A DNA stretch of 15,269 bases from Alphaproteobacteria bacterium (GTDB taxonomy: Bacteria > Pseudomonadota > Alphaproteobacteria > Rhizobiales > Beijerinckiaceae), in assembly GCA_009921785.1 (NCBI GenBank), contig RFXE01000020.1:1-15269 (forward strand). Direction: 5' to 3'. The notes beneath the pieces are model-generated. The model searched no databases. It was not told the origin of the DNA and saw nothing but the letters and a program-made list of their open reading frames with translations. The position numbers were made by a program, and so were the translations under genes. Below, piece by piece: positions 7,130-14,456 of this stretch; position 1 is the first letter of the stretch; each line of letters opens with the position of its first letter.

Positions 7130-7627
7130 TCAGGCCTCATCCGAAGGTGCATCAGCAACGGCAGCCGTCTGCTTCGCGCGCCAAGCATCAAGGCGTCCGG
7201 CAAGGGCTGGATCTTGAAGGGCTAAGACCGCAGCCGCGAGCAAAGCGGCGTTCACCGCACCGGCTTTTCCAATTGCGAGCGTGCCGACCGGAATTCCGGC
7301 GGGCATTTGAACAATCGATAGGAGGCTGTCCTGTCCGGAGAGCGCCTTCGACTCAACCGGCACGCCAAAGACGGGAAGCGGTGTCATTGCTGCCGTCATA
7401 CCAGGCAGATGCGCTGCGCCGCCCGCGCCGGCGATAATGACCTTATGTCCGGCATCGCGTGCACCCCGCGCAAAACTGTAAAGCCGTTCAGGCGTGCGGT
7501 GAGCCGAAACAATGCGTTTTACATGAGCGACGCCGAGCGCATCAAGCGTCTCGGCAGCATGACGCATCGTCGCCCAGTCGGACTGGCTTCCCATGATAAT
7601 GGCGATAGGGGGAACGGAGACCGTCAT
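7130..7627 (-). CDS. purE: N5-carboxyaminoimidazole ribonucleotide mutase (PurE class I)
   Basis: A 165-residue enzyme that rearranges N5-CAIR to CAIR after PurK. Class I hallmarks are all present: MGSQSDW (residues 12-18), SAHRTPER with the catalytic histidine at 43, AGAGGAAHLPGM (66-77), GVPVESKAL, and SIVQMPAGIPVGT. The presence of purK next to it supports the two-step bacterial route rather than the single-step class II route. ATG 7627 is preceded by AAAGG at about 10 nt. The C-terminal end after about 150 is alanine-rich and variable. No purine riboswitch is recognisable in the 76-bp upstream gap. Confidence 0.97.
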   Translation of the reverse strand: MTVSVPPIAIIMGSQSDWATMRHAAETLDALGVAHVKRIVSAHRTPERLYSFARGARDAGHKVIIAGAGGAAHLPGMTAAMTPLPVFGVPVESKALSGQDSLLSIVQMPAGIPVGTLAIGKAGAVNAALLAAAVLALQDPALAGRLDAWRAKQTAAVADAPSDEA

Positions 7628-7703
7628 AGACGTATGCCTTTGCCGCTGAAAAAAGCTCCCTATCCCTCAAGGCTCACTCTGGCAAGAGGAAGGGCCCTTT
7701 TGA

Positions 7704-7940
7704 TCAGGCAATGATATCCGGCGTGAGCTGGTCTTCAATCTGCCGAATACGATCTTTGAGACTTAGTTTACGCCGCTTAAAGCGCCGGATCTGAAGTTGA
7801 TCGGCCTGTCCGATGGCTTCAAGCGCTTCAACCGCATCGCTGATGTCTTTGTGTTCAATGCGAAGTTGCTGGAGCTCAGCCTGAAGATCAGCCTCATTTA
7901 TTTCAGGCGAAGGCGGGAGTGAGCCGGACGAATCATCCAT
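7704..7940 (-). CDS. YdcH/DUF465 family small protein (long form)
   Basis: A 78-residue, highly charged helical protein. The last 50 residues carry the DUF465/YdcH signature, with the run ADQLQIRRFKRRKLSLKDRI followed by QIEDQLTPDIIA, likely a helical hairpin or coiled coil. The function of the family is unknown. The ATG at 7940 is preferred over one at 8006, which would add an unrelated basic stretch lying in the intergenic region. It is 76 bp upstream of purE on the same strand and may be cotranscribed with it. A second, shorter relative lies divergently 219 bp to the right. Confidence 0.85.
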   Translation of the reverse strand: MDDSSGSLPPSPEINEADLQAELQQLRIEHKDISDAVEALEAIGQADQLQIRRFKRRKLSLKDRIRQIEDQLTPDIIA

Positions 7941-8159
7941 GAACTTTTTTCGCTTCCGGATCCAAATCTCGATTGCCCTATTTATGCCAGAGACTGGTTT
8001 CACCATGCAAGGTGAAGGGGAAGATAAATGTCTTCAACCATTTATACGAAATGGTGCATCGCATCGAAAACCCTATTCGATCGAAGTCCTCGACAGACGA
8101 CAATTTTGTGACACACTCACAAGAGCCGGATTCACACCGGCGATAAATGGAGGAGCGGA
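7941..8159. promoter_or_regulatory. Divergent region between two YdcH genes, with three inverted repeats
   Basis: This 219-bp gap contains TTCACC, 6-nt spacer, GGTGAA (7999-8016); ACCATTT, 5-nt spacer, AAATGGT (8037-8055); and GCCGG, 7-nt loop, CCGGC (8125-8141). The last is 7 nt upstream of the second gene's GGAGGAG ribosome binding site, so it would be in that gene's leader. I could not pick out convincing promoter boxes for either direction. Confidence 0.4.
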
Positions 8160-8336
8160 ATGTCGATACAGTCGCATCTCGTTGAACTCACCCGCCGACA
8201 TCAGGCGCTTGAGCGTGAAATCGAAGGTGAACGGAACCATCCGGCCACAAACGAAACCAAGCTCAAAGAGCTCAAGCGAAAAAAGCTCCATCTCAAAGAA
8301 GAAATAGAAAGACTAAAGCAAAAGGCTGCGGCCTGA
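8160..8336 (+). CDS. YdcH/DUF465 family small protein (short form)
   Basis: A 58-residue, charged, all-helical protein. It shows LTRRHQALEREIE, then LKELKRKKLHLKEEIERLK and ends KAAA, the layout of a short DUF465/YdcH protein: two helices around an exposed turn (ERNHPATNETK). The ATG at 8160 has an excellent ribosome binding site, GGAGGAG (8149-8155), 4 nt upstream, which is the main reason to accept such a short frame. It is divergent from the longer YdcH gene; the paired arrangement suggests a duplicated family. Function is unknown, and nothing in the sequence indicates DNA binding or a membrane role. Confidence 0.85.
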   Translation: MSIQSHLVELTRRHQALEREIEGERNHPATNETKLKELKRKKLHLKEEIERLKQKAAA

Positions 8337-8381
8337 GACATACCGTCTACGCTTTTGGTCGGTGATCGACTGATCAAAAAG

Positions 8382-8458
<77 letters not shown>

Positions 8459-8603
8459 GTCGGACGGGTTTCTACCATAAGCTGCCCTGATTTACAGTGG
8501 GGCGGCCATTTCGATTTTTATTCATTTTTATAGATCATCAGCTAGACCTTTATCGAATAGTCTTGTTCGGGCACACGGACGGGACGGAATATAGGCAAGC
8601 CGA

Positions 8604-10067
8604 ATGATGATGCGGATAGCGGAACGGTCTCACGTGATTGCCGGTGGCAGTGCTTTGTCGGCGCTCGTCCTCCGCGTGGGGTTCATCGTCGCGCTATCAG
8701 CGCATCTCAGCGCCTGTGTCACTCCCCCATCAGGTGAGTCTCGCCCGATCGCTTCCGTTCCTACAGGTGTCCCTGAACGGATACTCACCGAAGAGCGCAC
8801 AACACTCGTTCAGATGTTTGGAGGCGAATATTCAGCAAATGAAAATCTTCGCAGTCAGCTCCGTAAAATCGTTGATCGCGTTGTGGCAGCCAGTGATGAT
8901 CCAGGACAAAGATATCGTATCACCATTCTTAACTCTTCATCACCGAATGCTTTCGCGCTTCCCAATGGGGAACTTTACGTAACAAGAGGACTGCTCGCTC
9001 TTGCCAATGATACGTCCGAACTGGCCGCAGTGATTGCTCATGAGGTTGCGCATGTGACAGCCAATCATGCGTTCAAACGCGCCGAGCTTGAAAAAATTGC
9101 ACGGACTCTTCCCGATGCTCTTGCCCCCAATGAAGCCAATACATCTGACTCAATTCAGTTTTTAAGAGCCAGCTTCTCTCGCGCGCAGGAATTAGAAGCT
9201 GATGAGATCGGTATCAAAACAATGGCGAAGGCCGGATATGATCCCTATGGCGCCGCGCGATTTTTATCATCATTGGCGCGGCTCACAAATTTTCAATCGC
9301 TCTCGCAATCGGGGCGGCGTATGTCATTCTTGTCGTCGCATCCCGCAACACCGCAGCGTATCTCTGCGGCTCTTGTCACGGCGCGTGATAATTCGCAAAA
9401 TGAATCGACCGAAGCTGATCGCATTCATTATGTCGAGGCGCTCAATGGACTAGCCTATGGTGAGGATCCCTCCGGCGGCGTCATTCGAGACCGACAGTTT
9501 TTTCATCCGCGCTTTGATTTTGCTTTCACAGCACCCGTAACACTCAAGCTCGAGAACTCAACCGAAGCGGTTTTAGGGTTGGATGCAAATGGTACAGTTG
9601 CGATGCGTCTTGATATTGTTCGGGCTGAGACTTCGCCTGCCGCATCTCTTGCAAAAGGTTGGATTGAAAATATAAAAATTGATCAAATCGATGAAACGCT
9701 TGTGAGCGGCTATGACTGCGCGACAGGTATTGGCGTGGGTTCGGAATGGACGTTTCGATTTGCAGCAATCCGTAAAGGATCAGATCTTTTCCGTATAATC
9801 TTCGCCGCACGAAATCTCACGCCTGAGCTTGATCGTCAATTCATGGAATCGATTAGAAGTTTCCGAACGCTCCGCGCAGAAGAGCGGGACACTTTACGAC
9901 CGCTTCATCTCGTAATGGTCACCGCATCCGAAAACGACACAGTTGAAACACTCCTTGCACAAACACGGGGAATCGATCGCCCCCTTGATCGCTTTTTGAT
10001 TTTGAATGGCCTTGATCGGCCGAAGCTCAAAAGCGGCGCGCCTTACAAGTTAATTGCCGCAGACTAA
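8604..10067 (+). CDS. M48 family metalloprotease, lipoprotein
   Basis: A 487-residue secreted zinc protease. An N-terminal signal segment ends in a lipobox LSAC with the cysteine at 38. The peptidase M48 domain spans about 60-260: LPNGELYVTRGLL (119-131), the zinc-binding HEVAH (H146, E147, H150), and the third ligand in ELEAD (E196). The motif SSHPATPQRI near 247-256 is typical of BepA/LoiP-like enzymes. The middle third has no motif I recognise. The C-terminal 55 residues (LVMVTASENDTVETLL... ILNGLDRPKLKSGAPYKLI) resemble a LysM-like module, which could tether it to peptidoglycan. BepA-like proteins degrade misassembled outer-membrane proteins, a reasonable inferred role. Three successive ATGs (8604, 8607, 8610) are possible; no strong ribosome binding site separates them. 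Confidence 0.9.
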   Translation: MMMRIAERSHVIAGGSALSALVLRVGFIVALSAHLSACVTPPSGESRPIASVPTGVPERILTEERTTLVQMFGGEYSANENLRSQLRKIVDRVVAASDDPGQRYRITILNSSSPNAFALPNGELYVTRGLLALANDTSELAAVIAHEVAHVTANHAFKRAELEKIARTLPDALAPNEANTSDSIQFLRASFSRAQELEADEIGIKTMAKAGYDPYGAARFLSSLARLTNFQSLSQSGRRMSFLSSHPATPQRISAALVTARDNSQNESTEADRIHYVEALNGLAYGEDPSGGVIRDRQFFHPRFDFAFTAPVTLKLENSTEAVLGLDANGTVAMRLDIVRAETSPAASLAKGWIENIKIDQIDETLVSGYDCATGIGVGSEWTFRFAAIRKGSDLFRIIFAARNLTPELDRQFMESIRSFRTLRAEERDTLRPLHLVMVTASENDTVETLLAQTRGIDRPLDRFLILNGLDRPKLKSGAPYKLIAAD

Positions 10068-10082
10068 TAACAGCCTAAAAAC

Positions 10083-10107
10083 AAAAAGGGGCGTCAAAAC
10101 GCCCCTT
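10083..10107 (-). terminator. Intrinsic terminator of carD (shared with the M48 gene)
   Basis: AAGGGGCGT (10086-10094), 4-nt loop, ACGCCCCTT (10099-10107) is a perfect 9-bp stem. On the minus strand it is followed by TTTTTGTTTTT, a classical terminator 35 bp after the carD stop. On the plus strand it lies 19 bp after the M48 gene stop but lacks a T-run, so it may help end that transcript more weakly. Confidence 0.92.
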
Positions 10108-10141
10108 ACTGTCATTCATTAAGATAGAAAATGAAGAACGA

Positions 10142-10741
10142 TTAAGCCGCTTCTTCCTGGTCAATATCGGTCTCGGTTTCCGCCTCAGCTTCCGCTTCGA
10201 CTTCTGCGGCTTTGCTGCGTTTCGGGGATTTTGCCAATTGCTGCTCGATCAGCTTGAGCGCTTCATTTTCTGTTGAGCTATTCACAGCCGCGATTTCGCG
10301 CACCAAGCGATCTAGCGCAGCTTCATAAAGCTGACGCTCAGAATATGATTGCTCAGGCTGCGCCTCGGACCGGTAAAGATCGCGGACCACTTCGGCAATT
10401 TGAATGAGATCACCCGAATTGATCTTCGCTTCATATTCCTGTGCGCGGCGCGACCACATGGTCCGCTTGATCCGGGCACGACCCGTCACTGTTTCAAGGG
10501 CTTTGGTGATGATCGCTGTTTCAGAAAGCTTGCGCATACCAACAGTTGGCGCTTTGGCCACAGGCACGCGCAGGGTCATTTTGTCTTTCTCAAAGAAAAT
10601 GACAAAGAGCTCAAGCTTGAAGCCCGCAACTTCCTGCACTTCGATGGATTTAATGCGGCCTACGCCATGGGTAGGATACACAACGGCTTCGCCAGTCTTG
10701 AACCCGTGACCTTTGGTCGTCTTCTTCGAAGTTGTCGTCAT
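10142..10741 (-). CDS. carD: CarD family transcriptional regulator
   Basis: A 199-residue regulator of the CarD/CdnL family, which binds the RNA polymerase beta subunit and stabilises open complexes at many promoters, including rRNA promoters. The N-terminal RNAP-interaction domain has KTGEAVVYPTHGVGRI (15-30) and FFEKDKMTLRVPVAKA. The helical C-terminal domain contains the conserved tryptophan W96 in TMWSRRAQEYEAKI, the residue that contacts the upstream edge of the -10 element in mycobacterial CarD. After about 170 the protein ends in an acidic low-complexity tail (EVEAEAEAETETD) coded by an imperfect GAA/GCG repeat. No strong ribosome binding site is seen at ATG 10741. The 288-bp upstream gap and its own terminator suggest it can be expressed independently of fdxA. 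Confidence 0.95.
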   Translation of the reverse strand: MTTTSKKTTKGHGFKTGEAVVYPTHGVGRIKSIEVQEVAGFKLELFVIFFEKDKMTLRVPVAKAPTVGMRKLSETAIITKALETVTGRARIKRTMWSRRAQEYEAKINSGDLIQIAEVVRDLYRSEAQPEQSYSERQLYEAALDRLVREIAAVNSSTENEALKLIEQQLAKSPKRSKAAEVEAEAEAETETDIDQEEAA

Positions 10742-11029
10742 GATGACGCGATCTTTCTCTTTCGTTGCGCCGAACGCGGCGAGATCGTGACTCTCGACCC
10801 CCAGTCCTGCCGCGCCCCCGACTCTCTTCCGAGAGGGGTAACCGCAACAAAAACCATCCCTACCTCTCGAACCGAGGGTTGCTCCGAACCAGGGGGAAGG
10901 GGATGGGGCCGCTCTATCCGATCAAATGAACCGAAAACCGCCCCAAAAAGCGGGACAAGGTCTTCATACCAGAAAATCTAACTATTTCCAAGCTTTATGG
11001 TGAAATTGCCGCGGTTTAGCCGGATCGGA
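10742..11029 (-). promoter_or_regulatory. Long hairpin-rich leader / intergenic region of carD
   Basis: This 288-bp gap has no gene. Read toward carD it holds four successive perfect hairpins: CTCG/CGAG (10866-10876); CTCTC/GAGAG with a GGAA loop on the RNA (10822-10835), extendable after a 2-nt bulge by CCC/GGG; CGAGA/TCTCG (10780-10796); and CGCCG/CGGCG (10768-10781), which overlaps the previous one by 2 nt. A weak stem followed by TTTT (about 10935-10951) could be the fdxA end. I found no convincing promoter boxes. Confidence 0.4.
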
Positions 11030-11365
11030 TCAGTCGCCTTGGCCGGGATTTGAGGAAAACAAGGCCAATTTATCGGACTTGCCGTCGAATTCCTTAGCCT
11101 CAGGCAAAGCATCCCGCTTGATCGTCACATTTGGCCATTGCTTGGCATAATCGGCATTCAGCTTGAGCCAGGATTCAAGACCCGCCTCTGTATCGGGCTT
11201 AATCGCCTCAGCGGGGCATTCCGGCTCGCAAACACCACAATCGATGCATTCGTCTGGATGAATGACGAGCATATTCTCGCCTTCATAGAAGCAATCGACC
11301 GGACAGACCTCGACGCAGTCCATATATTTGCACTTGATGCAGTTTTCGACGACGACATAGGTCAT
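11030..11365 (-). CDS. fdxA: Seven-iron ferredoxin FdxA ([3Fe-4S][4Fe-4S])
   Basis: A 111-residue low-potential electron carrier of the Azotobacter FdI type. The cysteine pattern matches after a shift of one for the initiator methionine: C9, C17 and C50 would hold the [3Fe-4S] cluster, and C21, C40, C43 and C46 the [4Fe-4S] cluster. The extra free cysteines C12 and C25 are also as in FdI. The C-terminal half (from about 60) is the acidic, cluster-free extension, with LESWLKLNADYAKQWPNI-like sequence (here WPNVTIKRDALPEA), typical of alphaproteobacterial FdxA. ATG 11365 is preceded by GGAG 7 nt upstream. It lies upstream of carD, an order I recall from other Hyphomicrobiales. The redox partner cannot be told from this window. 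Confidence 0.96.
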   Translation of the reverse strand: MTYVVVENCIKCKYMDCVEVCPVDCFYEGENMLVIHPDECIDCGVCEPECPAEAIKPDTEAGLESWLKLNADYAKQWPNVTIKRDALPEAKEFDGKSDKLALFSSNPGQGD

Positions 11366-11448
11366 TACAAGGCTCCAATCCGCCCAAATTTAGCGTTTAC
11401 GGAGATTTTGCTAAACGACTTGGAGAAGCCTTGCAAGGCTCCGAAAAA
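11366..11448 (-). promoter_or_regulatory. fdxA leader with palindrome, SD-containing repeat and nested inverted repeats
   Basis: Between motB and fdxA lie a perfect 14-bp palindrome AGCCTTGCAAGGCT (11427-11440) and an exact 9-bp direct repeat, CAAGGCTCC, at 11368-11376 and 11434-11442; the first copy contains the fdxA ribosome binding site. Between them TTTAGC (11389-11394) and GCTAAA (11410-11415) form an inverted repeat that overlaps a second possible pairing, CGTTTA/TAAACG. The sequences are certain; any switch or operator role is inference. Confidence 0.4.
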
Positions 11449-12276
11449 TCAAAATTTCTTCTGAATGGGGAGGGGCGGCGGCTCGCGGAGGAGGAGAATA
11501 TCGATCCGCCGATTAGCTGCCAAAGTCGGATTATCAGGAAAAAGCGGCTCCGTGTCCGCCTTACCAGCAATGGAGGCGAAGCGATCTTTGGGAAGGCCGG
11601 CCTCCGACAGGACCGAGCGAACTGCAGCCGCGCGGCTCACCGAAAGGTCCCAAGGCGATGCCTCACCCACTGTCCCTTGAGTTGGGCGGGCGGTATGGCC
11701 GGTAATGGCGATCCTGTTCGACAATTTCCGGATCGGACCCGCCAATTTAATCAAAGCATCTTTGACGAATGGCATCGGCTCAGATGATCCATCAACAAAC
11801 ATCGAGCGTCCCGACTGATCGACGAGCGCGACGTCGAGCCCATCTTTCGTTTCCTGGATGATCAGATTTTTAGAGATCTCTGTGAGCTCAGGCATATCCG
11901 CAATTGCTTGCCGCAGTGTAGCCGCTGCAAGCGCGAATGTCCGATCATTGGTAGCGAGATCGAGACCTTCCATGCGCCGCTCGCCGACAACCGGTCCGGC
12001 TTGGTCAGTGCCATTTTCGGGCGGAAGAAATTTCGCATTTTTCAAGAAGGGTTTGGTCGGCGTTCCATCCATTTCGATCATCGAGGCAAACTGGTTTTTT
12101 ACCTGCATGCCGAAGGCGTCTTTCATCGATCCAGCGACCAATTTCATTTTGGCTTGATCTTGCGTGGAGAAAGCAACGAGCATCACGAAGAAGCTCATCA
12201 AGAGACCCATAAGGTCGGCAAAGGTCACGAACCACCCGTGACCGCCCCCATGTCCGCCACCTTTCTTGCGTGCCAT
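11449..12276 (-). CDS. motB: MotB-type stator protein (OmpA-like peptidoglycan-binding)
   Basis: A 275-residue membrane protein. A basic, glycine/histidine-rich start (residues 2-14) leads into a single transmembrane helix, WFVTFADLMGLLMSFFVML (15-33), with D21 in the position of the proton-binding aspartate of E. coli MotB (D32). A plug-like amphipathic segment follows (about 50-66). The OmpA-like peptidoglycan-binding domain covers about 146-263, with ITGHTARP, WDLSVSRAAAVR and NRRIDI (255-260). It anchors the stator to the cell wall while ions drive torque. The start lies 2 bp after the motA stop (TGATCATG), so the pair is translationally coupled. The short helix and layout resemble PomB/MotP-class stators, but the coupling ion cannot be read reliably. 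Confidence 0.9.
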   Translation of the reverse strand: MARKKGGGHGGGHGWFVTFADLMGLLMSFFVMLVAFSTQDQAKMKLVAGSMKDAFGMQVKNQFASMIEMDGTPTKPFLKNAKFLPPENGTDQAGPVVGERRMEGLDLATNDRTFALAAATLRQAIADMPELTEISKNLIIQETKDGLDVALVDQSGRSMFVDGSSEPMPFVKDALIKLAGPIRKLSNRIAITGHTARPTQGTVGEASPWDLSVSRAAAVRSVLSEAGLPKDRFASIAGKADTEPLFPDNPTLAANRRIDILLLREPPPLPIQKKF

Positions 12277-12278
12277 GA

Positions 12279-13043
12279 TCAGGCCGCCGCCATCGCTTCA
12301 CGATGCTTAACTGGCAGATAGGCCACGAGCATTTCGCGTACAACCGCCGGACTCTTTGCTTCGCGAATTTGCATTACACCATCAATCACAAGAGCGCGAC
12401 ACACATCCTCTTCTTCAAGTTTGAGCTGAAGCTTATCGGCAACCGGCAGACAGATAAGATTGGCTATGAGCGCGCCGTAAAGTGTTGCCAGCAACGATAT
12501 TGCCATGAAGGGCCCAAGCTTTGACGGATCTTCCATGTTGCTGAACATCTGCACCATGCCGATCAGAGTGCCGATCATGCCCCAGGCCGGTGCCGCGTCA
12601 CCAATCGCTCGATAGACTTTCCCGCCTTCCTCTAGCCGCTGAAGAAAGGCGTCCGTATCACGCTGCAATGTTTCACGAATAAATTCACGATCATAACCGT
12701 CGGCGATGTAGCGGATGCCTTGAGCTAAAAAGCGATCTTTGACGGTCACGCGTTCAAGCGCCGCGGCGCCCGATCGCCGAGCCGTGTCGGCAATTTTTGT
12801 GATTTCTTCGATTAACTCGCGCGGTTCTGACGAGTGCATCATAAAGGCATAGCGCATGCCTGTGGGGAACCCGTGGATAAGCGTCGACAAGGGAAAGCGA
12901 ATTAACGTCGCGCCAGCACAGCCGCCGAAAATAACAATCAAAGCGTGCTCGGACACAAACGCCATGGGCGATCCGTCGAGCATGGTTAACAGTCCGACAA
13001 CACCTAAACCGCCGACAAGGCCGATAATAGTCGCTAAATCCAT
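12279..13043 (-). CDS. motA: MotA-type stator protein
   Basis: A 254-residue protein of the short MotA/PomA class with four transmembrane helices at about 5-22, 31-49, 150-168 and 180-201. The cytoplasmic loop carries the basic pair R89-R90 and E97, in the place of the residues that contact the rotor protein FliG. Conserved prolines P152 (APAWGMIGTLIGMVQMF) and P200 match the pair in helices 3 and 4 essential in MotA. Five of these subunits surround a MotB dimer and form the ion path. It is directly followed by motB. No other flagellar or chemotaxis gene is in the window, so the pair sits apart from any flagellar cluster. The upstream 85 bp hold no clear promoter or strong ribosome binding site. 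Confidence 0.92.
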   Translation of the reverse strand: MDLATIIGLVGGLGVVGLLTMLDGSPMAFVSEHALIVIFGGCAGATLIRFPLSTLIHGFPTGMRYAFMMHSSEPRELIEEITKIADTARRSGAAALERVTVKDRFLAQGIRYIADGYDREFIRETLQRDTDAFLQRLEEGGKVYRAIGDAAPAWGMIGTLIGMVQMFSNMEDPSKLGPFMAISLLATLYGALIANLICLPVADKLQLKLEEEDVCRALVIDGVMQIREAKSPAVVREMLVAYLPVKHREAMAAA

Positions 13044-13128
13044 CGCAAGCCATCCATGTGAGGAATCCGCCAGAACGGCAGATAGGCTTACGTTAGGGAA
13101 TATTGACTAATAATTGGTAACGAAAATT

Positions 13129-14442
13129 CTATGAATTTAGGCGTTTTTCGTTCGGCTTTGCTTTATTCAGGGATGTGATTTTGAGCAGTGCAATCCGGTT
13201 CTTTGATTTACGCAGAATCTCAAAGCGATAGGAATGGAATGTAAATATCTGTCCCATTTCTGGAATGGTCTGTGCTTCATGGATAACAAGACCGGCGATC
13301 GTTGTTGCCTCTTCATCGGGCAAATTCCAATCCATGGCTCGATTCAAATCACGGATAGGAACCGATCCATCGACGCGAACGGAACCATCGGGCATAGCCC
13401 GCAGCCCTTGAACACGAACATCATGTTCATCCCGGATATCACCAACAATTTCTTCGAGAATATCTTCGAGTGTTACAAGCCCCATGACCTCGCCATATTC
13501 ATCAACAACCAAGGCGACATGAAGCTTTTTTGAAAGGAAGGCTTTCAACTGATCTTTTAGCGAGGTTGTATCGGGAACATACCAAGGCTCTAATGCAATT
13601 GAACGGACATCGAGCTGGGACGCTTTACCGCCCGCAGCATCATAAGCGCGTAGAAGATCTTTGGCATGAAGAATGCCAATAATATTGTCAGGCGATTCAG
13701 ACCAAAGCGGCAAACGCGTGTGCGGTGAAGCGAGTACTTCTTTCACAATCTCTTCAGGAGGAAGATCAGCAGAGATCGTTCTCATCTTGGTGCGGTGAAC
13801 CATGATGTCGGAGACTTCAAGCTCGGCAAGATCGAGTAATCCGCCAAACATCTTCTGCGCATCCGTTTCGACACCACCTTCACTGTGAAGAAGATTGACG
13901 GCACCACGCAATTCTTCTGTTGCAGAAAGAACAGCATCATTGGCACCTATACGAATTCCGAACGGATAGAGGAAAAGACGCACAAGCGCTTCGACCGCCA
14001 TTGTTAAAGGACCAAAAAGCGCGACGACCAAAGACAAGGGCCGTGATAAAATGAGTGCCGCCCGGTCCGGACTCGTAATCGCAATCGTCTTCGGCATCAC
14101 TTCGGCGAATATGATGACAAGTACCGACATAACAACCGTCGCGTAGATTGTGCCTTCAGCGCCAAAGAATTGAATGAGAACACTCGTCGTAAAGGCTGAT
14201 GCGCCAATATTGACGACATTATTTCCTATCAACATGGCCCCGATGAAACGCTCTTTCATCATCAGAAGGCGATTAACGAGTCCTGCTCTTTGATCACCTG
14301 ATTTTTCAAGCGCATGCATACGCGCTCTCGAAGCAGCCGTTAATGCGGTCTCGGCGCCGGAAAAAAATGCGGAGAGCGCAAGACAAAAAACGACAATGCC
14401 CAAAGCGAACCAAGGATCCGCTGAAATATTCAAATGTTCCAT
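13129..14442 (-). CDS. CNNM/CorC (HlyC) family CBS-domain transporter
   Basis: A 437-residue membrane protein. The DUF21/CNNM domain (about 8-190) has SGAETALTAASR (28-39), IGNNVVNIGAS (72-82) and AEVMPKTIA (113-121), with three to four transmembrane helices. Two CBS domains follow at about 212-272 and 280-336, the second ending in EYGEVMGLVTLEDILEEIVG. A CorC_HlyC domain closes the protein (about 350-425). Members are linked to Mg2+ or Co2+ efflux and metal resistance, with the CBS pair sensing Mg-ATP; older annotations call them haemolysins without good support. It begins 14 bp after the aroB stop, so it is very likely in the aroB operon, an order I recall from related alphaproteobacteria. 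Confidence 0.93.
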   Translation of the reverse strand: MEHLNISADPWFALGIVVFCLALSAFFSGAETALTAASRARMHALEKSGDQRAGLVNRLLMMKERFIGAMLIGNNVVNIGASAFTTSVLIQFFGAEGTIYATVVMSVLVIIFAEVMPKTIAITSPDRAALILSRPLSLVVALFGPLTMAVEALVRLFLYPFGIRIGANDAVLSATEELRGAVNLLHSEGGVETDAQKMFGGLLDLAELEVSDIMVHRTKMRTISADLPPEEIVKEVLASPHTRLPLWSESPDNIIGILHAKDLLRAYDAAGGKASQLDVRSIALEPWYVPDTTSLKDQLKAFLSKKLHVALVVDEYGEVMGLVTLEDILEEIVGDIRDEHDVRVQGLRAMPDGSVRVDGSVPIRDLNRAMDWNLPDEEATTIAGLVIHEAQTIPEMGQIFTFHSYRFEILRKSKNRIALLKITSLNKAKPNEKRLNS

Positions 14443-14456
14443 GATCGGTTTTTCAC

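Noticed and set aside
7628..7703. Purine riboswitch upstream of purE
   Set aside because: The gap is only 76 bp and shows no purine-aptamer core; it holds only a short AAGGGCCCTT palindrome (7690-7699).
10160..10215. Repeat tract at the carD 3' end
   Set aside because: It codes an acidic EAEAETET tail in frame, a common low-complexity end of this family, not an independent repeat element.
10349..10981. A 210-codon plus-strand open frame opposite carD and its leader
   Set aside because: Composition is not protein-like, it has no recognisable motif, and it runs across the antisense of carD, which is unambiguous.
11449..13043. Zorya-type antiphage motor (ZorA/ZorB)
   Set aside because: Sizes and motifs fit ordinary MotA/MotB; ZorA's long tail and partner genes such as ZorC, ZorD or ZorE are absent.
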